DNA of 64,000 bases from Chelonoidis abingdonii (Eukaryota; Chordata; Testudines; Testudinidae): contig NC_133773.1 of NCBI RefSeq assembly GCF_003597395.2, positions 60,080,022 to 60,144,021 on the forward strand. The letters run 5' to 3'. Positions 12,929-25,020 of this stretch are shown here, in pieces; the stretch's first letter is position 1, and each line of letters begins with the position of its first letter. The notes under the pieces are model-generated. The model searched no databases. It saw nothing but the letters and a program-made list of their open reading frames with translations, and was not told where the DNA came from. A program made the position numbers and the translations under genes.

Positions 12929-15028
12929 TTTTTTTTTTCATTTCAAAATCCTACTAACTCAGTTCTGCGAAAAACAGTCTCCAACCAAACAAAGGTGACA
13001 AGTCAAAAAGTCTGTTGTTGTTAAGTATTCCACCACTCCAGTACAACTCAGCTGGTGGTGGGAACATCTGGAACTTTCAAGACAGATCCTGCAATGCCCT
13101 CCATGCAGACAGATCCCTGCACCCATGTGGAGTGCCACCGACGTCAAAGGGCCTCCCATGGGAGTGAAGGGGTCTACCTGCATGGAGCTTGTTACAAGAT
13201 TGAAACTAGCAGTTTTATCATTGTCTATATCTGCGCTGAGTGAGATTAGGACCCAGTGATTAAACAGCAGTGGCCTGTCTACACTAAAGCTCTCACTGGC
13301 AGAGCTGCAACAGTGGTTACAACAGCAGGAATTTTTCAGAAAAACAATCATGCACACACAGCTAATGAAATTTGAATTTCTAAGTTTAACTGGAATAATT
13401 TAAATATTAAGAGGCATTTCTTTAAAAAAAAACAAAACAACGGAAATTTAAAGCAGACAATGGAACATTAAGGGGCCAGTCAAACACATAATGTCAGGAA
13501 CAGTAAAGTTTAATAGTATGGTTACCTTATCACAAATGTTAGAGTTTTCTCCAGTAAAAATTACCACCTCACCCACTTTGTCTCTCCAATAACCTGGGAG
13601 TAACATGACTACAACAACACTGCAAACCTACTGTATATATGTAATATATATTTTCCCTTTTTAATTAAATATGTAACTTAATATATTGCAGTCTATTCTG
13701 TAATACATATTTACCACATAATATGTAGGATGTATACAATGTGGTCTAGTTAAGGTTGCTATTAGAACCATAACTATTTTTTTATATTCAGATTTTTGTA
13801 ATTTTTACTGGGCGATCCAAACATTACATTTATTTAGAAAATGCCTATGTAGAAATTACGGGATTTTTTTGCCTTTCGTGTATTTTAAAGACATTTTTTA
13901 AAATGAGACATTAATATTCAGTCTTACGAAACACAGCAAGTAAAGGTGATAATTTGATAGATTTAGAAAAAAAATTATGCTGCTAAATTGGACAATTCCC
14001 TCCTCTGAATGGAATGGATCAATATTTGTAATTGCTTCAGGAAATTAATTTCATAGTAAGCGACTAGTGTAAAATTGGTATTCCGTTTAACAAGTGGAAA
14101 CCGCATGCCACTTAACAAGCAGAAAAATACAGGCTGTTCTGTTGGCTTTTATGTGCAGTGGACCTGTGTGTAGCTATGTCAGAGGTCCAAGTAGATCAGA
14201 TTTGAAATCCACTCTTGACATGGGTCAATGGATCAGTGGTCTCCCAGATACCCCCTCAGGGCTAGCTATGGCAAAGCAGCTTTCCAAACAGCTGAGTGCA
14301 ATTGGCAGGTCATCAGATTGTGGACAAGGTCAGTCTGAAGTAGCCAGAGCAAAGACAGGAAAGATCTAGCAGGAATTAAGCTATTATCACCTCCATCCTT
14401 GTGTGAAACACTGCATGACTTTGAATTGTACATCTTTTTGTTTACAGTCACCTTAATTAACCAAGCAGGGTAAAAATGAGCTTGTATACCAAATGCTTGC
14501 CAAGTACCTGATAATAAGTTTGAAACCAGTTAATTGGACAAATAAGGAAAGGAGTTGTAGCAAGGTTAAATGAAAGAAGTCTAATACCAAAGTTTCAGCA
14601 ATTTCATCATTTTACATCTCACATAAAGAAAGGCAGGCTACTATTAATTCAACAGCAGAGAAATACATCAACTTACACCACAAATATTAGCACATAGTAT
14701 GATGCTGAATATTTTAAACATAAGCTCATCACATATGTTACTGATGACTTTTTAAATATATAAAAACACAACCACTCATTTGGTTCTACAAGATCAGAAA
14801 ACATTTGGCTTTGTAGAATACACATGGCTTTTATTAGAATATGCAGAAATGCTATGCTGAAAGGTAACAACTTAAAAACAATCAATTACTTCTGTTAATT
14901 TCCTGAACTAAAAAACATTTTATAGAAATGATTTCATAACTTTAATAACTAGTTTTCAGGAAGATCTCTAGTGGTACCATAGTAAAGCTGTTTTTCTTTC
15001 TAACAAGCAAATGCCTCTCTTAAATATC

Positions 15029-15205
15029 AGGGGCCTGATTCTGTTGCCCTGACCAAGTGTTGTCATTTACACAGAGCCAAAATGAGTGCAAAGTAGCTGT
15101 AAAGTACCATTCTGATTTCCTAGTACTTTATACCCACTTTAGAGTCACTTTGCACTGGTGTAAAAGACTACACAGAAAGCAGGGCAACTCTCTAGAGACT
15201 TTGGC
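15029..15205. repeat. Dispersed repeat beginning ggggcctgattctg
   Basis: Shares its start with 12928 (inverted) and with shorter matches near 34685 and 61958. The body carries a GCACTGGTGTAAAAGAC-type segment. Probably an old MITE; class not established. Confidence 0.4.
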
Positions 15206-16588
15206 ATCTTTGCATCTAAAGACAATTTCAACTGACATGTTAAAGGACAATACTCAAAGATTACATCCTTATCACACTTACAAACCTTTACACTTCTGAT
15301 GATGGCCTCTTTAGCAAGCGCAATATTTTAAAATAATGGCATTGTTTGTGCTACTACTAGAAGCCTATTCTGGGGGACTTCTTACTTGGCCATAAATTTG
15401 GTTCACCTCTCCCCCAAAGTCTCATACCACATGGGCAACTTCCACACTAAACTGTAATAGCATTTTATTTATCTATTGAATGAAAATTACTACAGAGTTG
15501 TTTGATGCTTCTTTTGTTTGTAAGATTTCACAGGGGACTGCGAAATTGTCTGATTATTTTCATGTGGTAGTCCTAAACATTCATCTTCAAAATAACTTCA
15601 AGCATTTTCTTTATTAAAATACTTTTATGGATTAGAAACACCGGAATAAAATAGTGAAATCATTGTTAATGAAAATCAATTCTATGGGGTAAATTTTGCC
15701 ACTCTTACATTCTGTAGTATCTCATTCTTTTTGTAGTGCTATTGACATCACTTAACTACTGAGAGTGTCAGGTGTTACTCAACATGAGTAAGGTGATGGA
15801 ATCTAACACATAGTATTTAAATAGGCCTTTCCATGATAGACTTCAGATGTTAGGGCTTACTGTGTCAGGAATTTTCATTTCAATGATTTCCATATACGTT
15901 GGAATGCAAGTTATTTTAACAACTGTCTTTTCCCAAATGGACAACACTGATTTTTAAGGAAACTTGCTTTTTTAATATTGTTATTACAAAGCAGCATCAA
16001 TGAGGATTATCAGCTGATCACTGGGAATTGTTTTTAACATATGCCACAGAGCACAGAAATACACACAGAATGCAATCTGTCACATCTTATAGAAGCTCTG
16101 TTTTATTTTGGCCTTGATTTCTAGATGATAAAGTAGCATATTTTGAAAGAGAAACAGATGAACTGTAGAAGTATTTAGAATCAGTGAGTCAAATCCCCAG
16201 CCAGAAAACATTTTAGAAGAGACCAAATTTGGGGCCTAAACTATTTCAAAAGTCCCTTTAAGCAATATTAAAGGTTTTACTATCACCAGCCAAAAATGCA
16301 CCAATAAAAGCTACAAAACGCACACTAGAAGTCCAGTTCGGCACTCTTATTGCCATGATTTGCTTCCTTTGCTACAGGACCTAAATGGTGCAGTTGGTAC
16401 AATCGGTTAAAACGGCACTTTAGAAGCATTACATATAATGTCTGTTTTTTCCATATCAATTGGCACACTAGCCTCTAAGTATCCACAGTATCATATCTTT
16501 TCTATTACATATCATAGAAATGTAGAGCTGGAAGGGATCTCGAGAGGACATCTAGTTCATCCCTTCACACAGAGTCAGGAACAGGTAT

Positions 16589-17068
16589 GCCTAAATGAGT
16601 GGTTCTCAATCTTTCCAGACTGATATCTTGCTTTCCTCAAGTTTCACCTCACTTAAAAACTACTTGCTTACAAAATCCGACCTAAAAATAGAAAAAAGTG
16701 TCACAGCACACTATTACTGAAAATTGCTTACTATCTCATTTTTACCATATAATTGCCAAATAAATTGATTGAAATAGAAATATTGTACTTACATTTCAGT
16801 GTGATACTTGGGCCTATTTTTCACTTGTGAGCATTGTCTGAGGCCCGAGCCCCAGGCGGCAGGATTGAAGCATGTAGCTTAGCTTTGTGGGCCCCAGGCA
16901 GTTGCCCTGCTTGCCACCCCTTACTGCCAGCCCTGCACTTGTGATCCCCCTAAACCCCTCCTGTGTTGCCCATGGGGGCTGCAACCCCTCTAGTTGAGAA
17001 ACACCAATCTAGATGAGTTGAGTACTCGTGGAAGACCTTGCGTATACCCCTGGTTGAGAACCCCTGGC
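16589..17068. mobile_element. Non-autonomous hAT-like element (composite) inside the CR1
   Basis: Ends gtggttctcaatct and ggttgagaacccctgg are inverted repeats. Near-identical octamers gcctaaat and gcctagac flank them, consistent with a decayed 8-bp hAT duplication. A second ttgagaaacac motif near 16995 and GC-rich sequence at 16810-16990 suggest another element inside it. Confidence 0.65.
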
Positions 17069-17300
17069 CTAGACCCTTCTTGACAGATGTTTGTCTAACC
17101 TGTTCTTAAAATCCTCCAGGGATGGGGATTCCACAACCTCCCTTGGAAGCCTGTTCCAGAGCTTTAACTATCTCCGTATAGTTAGAATTTTTTTTGTAAT
17201 ATCTAACCTAATTATCCCTTGCAGCAGATTAAAGTCATTGCTTTTTGTCCTACCTTGTCCTGGACATGGAGATCAATTATTGATCACTGTTTTCTTTACA

Positions 17301-17518
17301 AGCAGCAGAGAGTCCTGTGGCACCTTATAGACTAACAGACGTTTTGGAGCGTGAGCTTTCGTGGGTGAATACCCACTTCGTCAGACCCACTGCATCTGAC
17401 GAAGTGGGTATTCACCCACGAAAGCTCACACTCCAAAATGTCTGTTAGTCTATAAGGTGCCACAGGACTCTCTGCTGCTTTTACAGATCCAGACTAGCAC
17501 GGCTACCCCTCTGATACT
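17301..17518. mobile_element. Palindromic retroposed insertion with 13-bp target duplication
   Basis: Left arm 17301-17385 and right arm 17395-17479 are inverted copies (85 bp, two mismatches by eye) around a 9-base spacer. A 39-bp tail follows, ending CCCCTCTGATACT. TGTTTTCTTTACA occurs at 17288-17300 and exactly again at 17519-17531. The interrupted CR1 resumes across the insertion. The tail is the same 3' end as in 5928-6000. Structure as produced by inversion during target-primed reverse transcription. Confidence 0.85.
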
Positions 17519-18109
17519 TGTTTTCTTTACAGCGCTCTTAAAATATTTGAACACTTATCAGGTCACCCTTTAGTCTTCTTTTCTCAGGACTAAATATACC
17601 AATTTTTTTTTAAACCTTTTCTTCGTAGCTCAAGTGTCCTAAACTTTTCTCATTACTGTGACTCTCCTCTATATGCTCTCCAATTTCTTCATGTGTGGCA
17701 CCTAGACCTGGACAAAGCACTCCAGTTGAGGCCTCACCAGTGCTGAGTGCAGCAGAACAATTATTTCCTATATCTTATATACGATACTTCTGTTAATATA
17801 ACCCAGAATTATATAAGCCTTTTTCATAACTGCGTCCCGCTGTTGACTCATATTCAGTTTGTGATCCAGTATAATCCCCAGATCCTTTATAGCAGTACGA
17901 CTGCTACCCAGTTATTTCCCATTTTGTAGTTGTGCATTTGATGTTTTTCTTCCAAAGCTTATTACTTTGCACTTGTCTTTATTGAATTTCATTTTGTTGA
18001 TTTCAGACCTATTCTCCAATTTGCCAAAGATGTTTTGAATTCTAATCCTTTCCTTCAAAATGTTTGGGACGTCTCCCAAATTTGGTATCATTTTCAAATT
18101 TTATAAAAA

Positions 18110-18290
18110 CAATCTGCTCAGCAGTTTGAGCATTGGCCTGCTAAACCTAGGGTTGTCAGTTCAATCCTTGAGGCAGCCACTTGCAGAACTGGGGTAAAAA
18201 TCTGTCTGGGGATTGATCCTGCTTTGAGCAGGGGGTTGGACTAGATGACCTGCTGAGGTCCCTTCCAACCTTAATATTTTATTATTCTAG
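18110..18290 (+). mobile_element. tRNA-derived SINE (turtle Cry-I type)
   Basis: The head has tRNA-like box A (cagcagtttgagcattgg) and box B (ggttgtcagttcaatcc) sequences. The body contains gtctggggattgatcctgct, and the tail ggttggactagatgacctgc ends in a TATT/ATT repeat resembling CR1 3' ends. This is the turtle tRNA-Lys-related SINE that borrows CR1 machinery (known for the family). Inserted in the CR1. Confidence 0.88.
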
Positions 18291-21200
18291 TTCATTATCC
18301 AAGTCATTACTGAAAATATTCATTAGTACAAGACCCAGGACAGACTCTTGCAGAATCCAATTAGGTATGTCATCCCAGTTTAACAGCAAACCATTAACAA
18401 CTACTTTTTGAGTATGGCTTTCCAACCAGCTGTGCACTGAAGTTCTTGTAATTTAATCTAAACCATATTTCCCTACTTTGTTTATAAGAATGTTATGTCT
18501 CACTGTGTTGAAAGATTTACTAAAATCAAGATATAGTGTATCTTGCCCCATCTCCTAGGCAGTATACCTGTCCATAAAGGAAATTAGGTTGGTCTGGCAT
18601 GATTTGTTCTTGACAAATCCATGTTGGTTGTTATTTATTATCCTATTATCTCTTAGGTGCTTATAAACTGATTATTAAATAATTTGTTCCTGTACCTTTC
18701 CAGGTATCAAAGTTAGGCTGACTGTTCTATAATTCTCCTTGTTCTCCTTTTCAAAAACAAGTATTATGTTTGCCCTGCTTCAATATTCTCGGTCCTTACC
18801 CATTCTCCACGACTTCTCAAAGATAATCACTAATGGTTTTGAGATTGCTTCAGCTAGTTCCTTAAGCATCCTATTGTGCATTTCATCAGGTCCTGATGAC
18901 CTGAATATATCTAACTTACCTAAATATTAATTAACCTCTTCTTTCCCTATTCTGGCTTGTGTTCCTTCCCCCTTTTTATTAATATTATGTTAAATATTTG
19001 GTCATAGTTTATCTTTTTAGAGAAGACTGGAGCAAAACAGGCATAAAATAACTCAGCCTTCTAGATACTATCTGTTATTAGTTCTCCTTCCCCTGCTAAG
19101 TAGTGGACCTACACTTTCCTTCATCTTTTTCTTGCTCCTAATGTATTTATAGAACCTCTTTGTACTGCTTTTTATTTCCCTTGCTAGGTGCAACTCATTT
19201 TGTGTCTTAGCCTTTTTCGTTTTGTCCACATATGGTTGTGCTATTCTTTTGTCTTCAGCTATCTGTCCATGTTTCCACTTTCTATAGGATTCCTTTTTGA
19301 TTTTCAGACCATTAAAGGGCTCCTGAAGGAGCCATATTGGCCTCTTACTATTCTTCCTATCTTTCATTTGCATTGGGATAGTTTGCTGTTTTTCCCTTAA
19401 CATATGTTATTTCTCTCAACAAATTGCATTAAATTCCCTCCCCTTCCCCCACCCCCACCCCACCCAAAGTCTCGGCAGGTTTCCATTCAAGTTCTTAATT
19501 TAATTAACAAAGTAATGAACTTGATCACTGGATTGTCATCCTGCTGGAATTCTCTTTCATGTAATGTGATTCTTCTTCTGAATATTTGTAATTTAAACAA
19601 ACAATATATTAACATATTAATTATATTAATGAAAATTATACAAAACCAAAATGTATACAAAGGTACTATATGTATTTTGATAAATGGCTTGCTATGCTTT
19701 TAATAAGAACTGGATGAAAATTTCCATTCAAAATTGATGTACTTAAGAGGTGATTACTTAGCAGTTTAACATTGCTAGCCAACACCAATTACATGTGTAT
19801 GCAAATATTTTACTATACTCTGTAGGATATACTGAGGATGCATGGGAAAATTATGTAATGGTAATCTCTTACTAGGAAAAGAGAGGCAAAAATAAAAAAA
19901 CAGGGCTGAAATTATATATTCAACTTTTCCCCCATGTCATTTAAAAAATGGACTAAATTACATTTTGAAAATAATTAGTGACGGGGAAATAAAATTTGGT
20001 AGCCCTTGTAACTTCCAGACTATGAAGCTTCTTATTCACAGAGAGTCCAAAGAATACCAAAAGGATAATTTACAAGAACATGAACATTTTAGGAGTTAAT
20101 ATCCATGGACAAACTGCATATGAGATGATTAAACTACAAGTGAAATCAGATTTTTGTGCGCGTAATAAGGAAGAGGGAAGATTAAATGGTGAATCTTGCT
20201 AAAGGAGTTGCCTCTCTCAGTGGCTTGAAGTGCGGCTGATATCACATATGAATGTATAACCAGCAGTCAGTTGTACCCTAACAGCTTTATCTGACCCAAA
20301 TAAAAAAATGAAAGAACTGTTACAAATAATATGTGAGTGACAGAATCTCTTTTGGAAAGTATAATTTAGCAACAAGTATCCACATAGAAGTGACTTAAAT
20401 GCAATATTTCCTGGTACTCCCATTTCCTCATGCATCCTTTGAGGTCTCAGCAATCAGACCAACCTCGGAACAGTTGAAAGGACTTGGAACTTGCATGAGG
20501 AAATCCAGATGAACATAGGCTATCATATCCAGAAATCTAGGATAAGGGAAATGAGGCACTACAATGATGTCTTAAATTCTGCATGGCCTAATTTTTCATG
20601 TGCATATGGGATCAAGCAAAGGGAGGCAGCAGATCTTGGAGAATCATCCAGTCTCAACACAACACATTAATGTAGAAGTCAAAGACCCAAGTGCAAAACC
20701 AAGGACACTTCATTGATAGTGTCTGTGTGCACTGAATATAAAAACTAATTAATTTACTGTTCATATCTAACACCTCCTGACTGAAATTCCACTCCCTAAA
20801 AAATAGGGTTTTCTGGCTGAGACTGTAGGTTGTTTTTACCTCTGAGGCATATCACCAAGACATTGGCAAAGCTTCCGGGGGCTGAGCAAAAGCCAAGTGG
20901 AAACAATGAGAGAACTTAACTTTCGTCTGGGTCTACATTTTCAGAATGCATAGTATGCTACCTCAGTACTGGTAATACTGTGGGCTAGACAGGTTTCTCC
21001 AAGTTTTCAGAGCAAGTAACCTCCTTCCAAGCTATGAAATGAACTCCAAGATTAACCTTAACCATGAATGAGAAAAAAATTGTAATCATAATCATACCAG
21101 AATAGCATCTAATTATGAAGTTTTGAGAAGTAAATTTTGATGAGAAAGGAAGCTCAAAATTATTAAAATACAAACAATTCATTGTAATGGATAAGGTTGT

Positions 21201-22294
21201 TTTGCTACTGGAAAATGTTCCCCATGATTCTGAAAGCACAAAATACACAACCTACAATTATCAGCAGCAGGTTGTGATGGAAAGGTATGACTATAAAGGC
21301 AGAATAAGAACTTTAAAGACTTTTGCAACTAAAGATGAGTGGCACTCCTTTAGAGACAGAAACTAAGCAGACGTTGGCCATCTAAAGAAATTAAGTTGCA
21401 GGATCTTGTTCCAGGACAGGTTTGTTTTGCAATTGCCCAGTCAGGGTTGCCAAGTGAACAGGATGTTGGATGAAAGGGTTATTAATCCATCTCTTTCCCC
21501 TTTGTGAGTTATCTAAAGATAATCCCACACCAGGTAAATCCTAATGGTTCCCAAATGGTTCTTCAGCTCCCTCATAGCACAAAACAAGAACAAAGTGAAG
21601 TTTCCTTCCTGCACATGGAAAGACCAGCTTCTACATTTTCTGATAGACGTGTCTCCCTGTTGTGCATAAACAGAAAATATTTTATTCTGCCTTTAGAGAA
21701 GAGTTCAGCTCATTTAGGTGCCCAAAGATGTCAGTAGATTAGGTTAAGCCTGCCACCCAAGATGAATTATTAAAGGTCTCAGCAAGTAGAGATTTGATTG
21801 TGATGTGGAAGGCTTCATATCTTCAGCAGAGAGCATTTCAGACACACTAGATAATATGGTTTTGAATCTGTGTAAAACCATTTTGTATTTTTTTCCCCTT
21901 TCTGAGCCATCAATGGAAAAATGTTCCATTGCCCTTTTCATGATAAAATAACACCGCCACCACAGTAGTTTTATATAGCCTTTTCACCCCTAGATCGCTA
22001 AGCACTCTAAAGGAAGTATCACTATCCTCATTGTAAAATTGGGGAAAATGAGGCAGTGTGGTTAAAAGCAGTTTGCTCAATGATAACACAGATGTCAATA
22101 CATAGTAATAGCAGAGTTGTGAATAATAAACCTTGGTCTTCTGGCTTCCCATATAGAATCCAGCAGAACCAAACATAATGCTATTATCTTGGTCATTATC
22201 AGGGAATGAACGGATCACCTCCAAAGCTAAGCCATGAGCCTCTACAGCTTAAGATAAAGAATTATGTCCCTAGTTGGCAGCTGTAATGGACTGA

Positions 22295-22499
22295 GGGCTT
22301 GTCTACACTTCCAACGCTGCAGTGGCTCAGTTGCACTGCTTAGTGAAGATGCTACCTATGCTGATGGGAGAGCTTCTCCCATTGACTTAGTCTTGTCTAC
22401 ATTGGGGTTTAGGTGGATATAACTATTGTTGCTCAGGATTTTCTAATCCCTGAGTGACATAGTTATACCGACATCAGTTGGTAGTGTAAACCAAGCCTT
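22295..22499. mobile_element. Non-autonomous DNA transposon (gggcttgtctacact family)
   Basis: Left end GGGCTTGTCTACACT and right end agtgtaaaccaagcctt are inverted repeats with few mismatches. A second internal cttgtctacattggggtt suggests a composite. No coding. Confidence 0.7.
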
Positions 22500-22526
22500 A
22501 TTCTCTGTAGAACAAGCACAGACAGG

Positions 22527-22782
22527 AGGGCTGGCTCCAGGCACCAGCGCAGGAAGCAGGTGCTTGGAGGAGCCAATGGAAAGGGGTGGCACGTCTGGGT
22601 CTTCGGTGGCAATTCGGCAGTGAGTCCCTCAGTCCCTTTCGGAGGGAAGGACCAGCCACTGAATTGCCACCGAAGAATGAAGTGCCGTGGTAGAGCTGCC
22701 GCCAAAGTGCTGCCAATTGTGGCTTTATCTTTTTTTGTTTTTTCCCGTTGCTTGGAGTGGCAAATAAGCTGGAGCCAGCCCT
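22527..22782. mobile_element. Non-autonomous TIR element, GC-rich
   Basis: Perfect 14-bp terminal inverted repeats AGGGCTGGCTCCAG, flanked by GACAGG at 22521-22526 and 22783-22788. The interior holds an inverted cttcggtggcaattcggcag / gaattgccaccgaag pair forming a stem. The overlapping frames here are artefacts of this palindrome. Confidence 0.75.
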
Positions 22783-23295
22783 GACAGGCAGAGAGATGCA
22801 TAACACACACTGAATAGAGGGTTATACAAATTCTAGCAATTACTGAACTTCTTATGCATTGCCATCATGGAAGTCCCAGTAGTGCCCATGAAGCTTCGTT
22901 ATTATAACCAACACATCCAGTGTTTTAGTTTGGTGACATGTTTTTTGTGTGTTTTGCTACTTGCACTTTGTCTACCACAATAATGATTTTTGACCTGTAC
23001 TGCCAGGCACACCTAGGCACATATGCAGATGCCAATTTCATACTATTATTTGCAGAGGTTCTAGCAGCTTGTTGAGCATGCACACATCTTCTACCAGCTG
23101 TGGTCCTCAAGTTACAGCAATATGGTTGTCTTGAAGGGATGTGCCATTACAGGACTATTGTACAGACATCTCCCATCCACCTAATGTACATTTTTTCACA
23201 GTCTCCAAAGACCTACAGTTTAAGAAACCCTGCTCTGGAGGTTTATTTGCAGGAGACTTGAAAGTTCTCACTCCATTATTTCAAGTATGAATATA

Positions 23296-23467
23296 CACCT
23301 CTACCCCGATATAACACGAATTTGGATATAACGTGGTAAAGCAGTGCTCCAGAGGGTGGGGCTGTACACTCTGGCAGATCTAAGTAAGTTTGATATAATG
23401 CAGATTCACCTATAACGCGGTAAGATTTTTTGGTTCCCGAGGACAGCGTTATATCAGGGTAGAGGTG
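23296..23467. mobile_element. Tigger/pogo-like MITE with TA target site
   Basis: 172 bp. CACCTCTACCCCGATATAAC at the left and its complement at the right differ at one position; TA dinucleotides flank both ends (23294-23295, 23468-23469). Central part non-coding. TA duplication and TIR form fit the Tc1/mariner-pogo superfamily. Confidence 0.85.
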
Positions 23468-24500
23468 TAATTATGAAACTTCACCTGCTCATGGTCAGAG
23501 TCAGAGGTTTTGAGAGAAAGAGTAACACTTTTTTTTTTTAGTCTGGACAGGGGTCCCCAGCTTTGAAAGTTTGACAAACCCTGCCATAAGGTACCACAAC
23601 AGACTCAGTGTGACAAACTGCAGATTTGATGGTGTCATTTGAACAAACATGACACTTTCACTTGCGGAGAGGCTGATGAACTGGGGGTCAGAAGCAAAAA
23701 GGTGTCTTTGCACACTAGGCACTTTTTCTATTTCGCTAATAAACCTTGCAGGATCTTAGGACTCTTCAGCAACTTAGGGCAGGTTCAAGTTTCTTTCCTA
23801 TGTTGAACGCTCACATCAAAGTTGGGGATTCATGTATGCACTCTTTCTCCTCCTTCCCCAAATTTTGTATTAGAGAGAAATTTTAACAGAAAAACTGAGT
23901 GGAAGACTAAGGCCTGGGGCCATACTGTATATTTCCAATGGTTATATCTTAAATAATTTTATTTTTAATGCCAAAATCTTACTTATACTAAAATCATATT
24001 AATTTTCAGCCTCCTCCTATGCTTCCTGACCTGTTGAAAGTCTGTTGCCCACCAGGGACACTACTGACCAGATGAAAAATCGATATAAGATTGGCTTCCA
24101 TTTCAAACAACCCCCCAACCAGGGACATTGGAGTAGGAGAGGCAGTTCAATCTGCCCACAGAAACGTTAGATTTCCCAAATTTTATACATGAACATAAAA
24201 TACATGGTGTTTTTATACATTTTCCCTCTAGTACTCCACAACATGCATGCTGGTCACCAAAGCTTAGGCATCAGCTAACAGAATGTCTCATAACTCCATG
24301 ATTCTATGCAGTAAATCAAATGCTCATCCAGGAAACCAATTTAAAGAAAGTGCATTTTGGGATGTAGTTGTTAGAGCTAAATTTCAGATATATTTTTAAA
24401 TACATTTCTTCTGGTTTATCAGGGAGGTAGTGGGAGAGAGGTATAAAGGGAAAAAAGGTGGAAGCTCCTTGATGCTAGTTATTTCCAAGTGACACTGGAG

Positions 24501-24531
24501 TGTCTCTCTCTCTCTCTCACACACACACACT
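24501..24531. repeat. (TC)n(AC)n microsatellite
   Basis: A run of TC dinucleotides passes directly into AC dinucleotides, about 31 bp in all. Confidence 0.9.
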
Positions 24532-24843
24532 TAAAATCCAGGAGAAATACTATTTTTAAAATATCAGGAAAATCAAAGAAGAGTATCTCTTTTGAAATGC
24601 CACAAAGCACTGTGCAGTATTTATGGTGCATAACAATTAATTACTAGAAGCCCTAGTCATGGATCAGGATTCCATTTCACCAGGTGCTGTACAAAAACAG
24701 AACAAAAAGACTGCCCCTGCTCCAAACAGCTTACAGTCTAATCACTGTTGTGGAGTATCAGTAAAATCAAATTTGGGTGTGTTTTATAAATACATATAAA
24801 GCAATGCGATTTAGAAAGTAATTAACAAAGATTCATGTTATCC

Positions 24844-25020
24844 TGCAGAGATAGCTCAGTTGTTTGAGTATTGCCTGTTAAACCTAAGGTTGTGAGTTCA
24901 ATCCTTAAGGGGGCCATCTAGGGCAAAAATCTGTCTGGGGATTTGTCCTGCTTTGAACAGGGGGTTGGACTAGATGACCTCCTGAGGTCCCTTCCAACCC
25001 TGATATTCTATGATTCTATA
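24844..25020 (+). mobile_element. tRNA-derived SINE (turtle Cry-I type), full length
   Basis: tRNA-like head (gatagctcagttgtttgag, gttgtgagttcaatcc), body gtctggggatttgtcctg, CR1-like tail gttggactagatgacctcct ending in ATTCTATGATTCTAT. The suspicious copy after the N gap starts in the middle of this SINE. Confidence 0.9.

Larger units (their letters stand above)
16510..19440 (-). mobile_element. CR1 LINE, 3' half, with three later insertions
   Basis: Minus strand. The 3' end lies at 16510 (atcatagaaatgtagagctg complement). The 3' region with the ctccagggatggggattcc segment follows near 17115, then RT C-terminal sequence near 17912-18097 (MKFNKDKCKVISFGRK). The linker upstream of RT is at 19068-19403, where a KESYRKWKHGQIAEDKRIA block and SSTKRFYKYIRSKKKMKES fit CR1 ORF2. 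Multiple stops and frameshifts show it is dead. It is interrupted at 16589-17068, 17301-17518 and 18110-18290. Confidence 0.9.

Noticed and set aside
12959..13357. 132-residue minus-strand frame
   Set aside because: No recognisable motif; the stretch resembles dispersed-repeat sequence and has no splice context.
24501..24531. CRISPR-like or functional tandem array
   Set aside because: It is a plain dinucleotide microsatellite; no spaced repeat array exists anywhere in the window.
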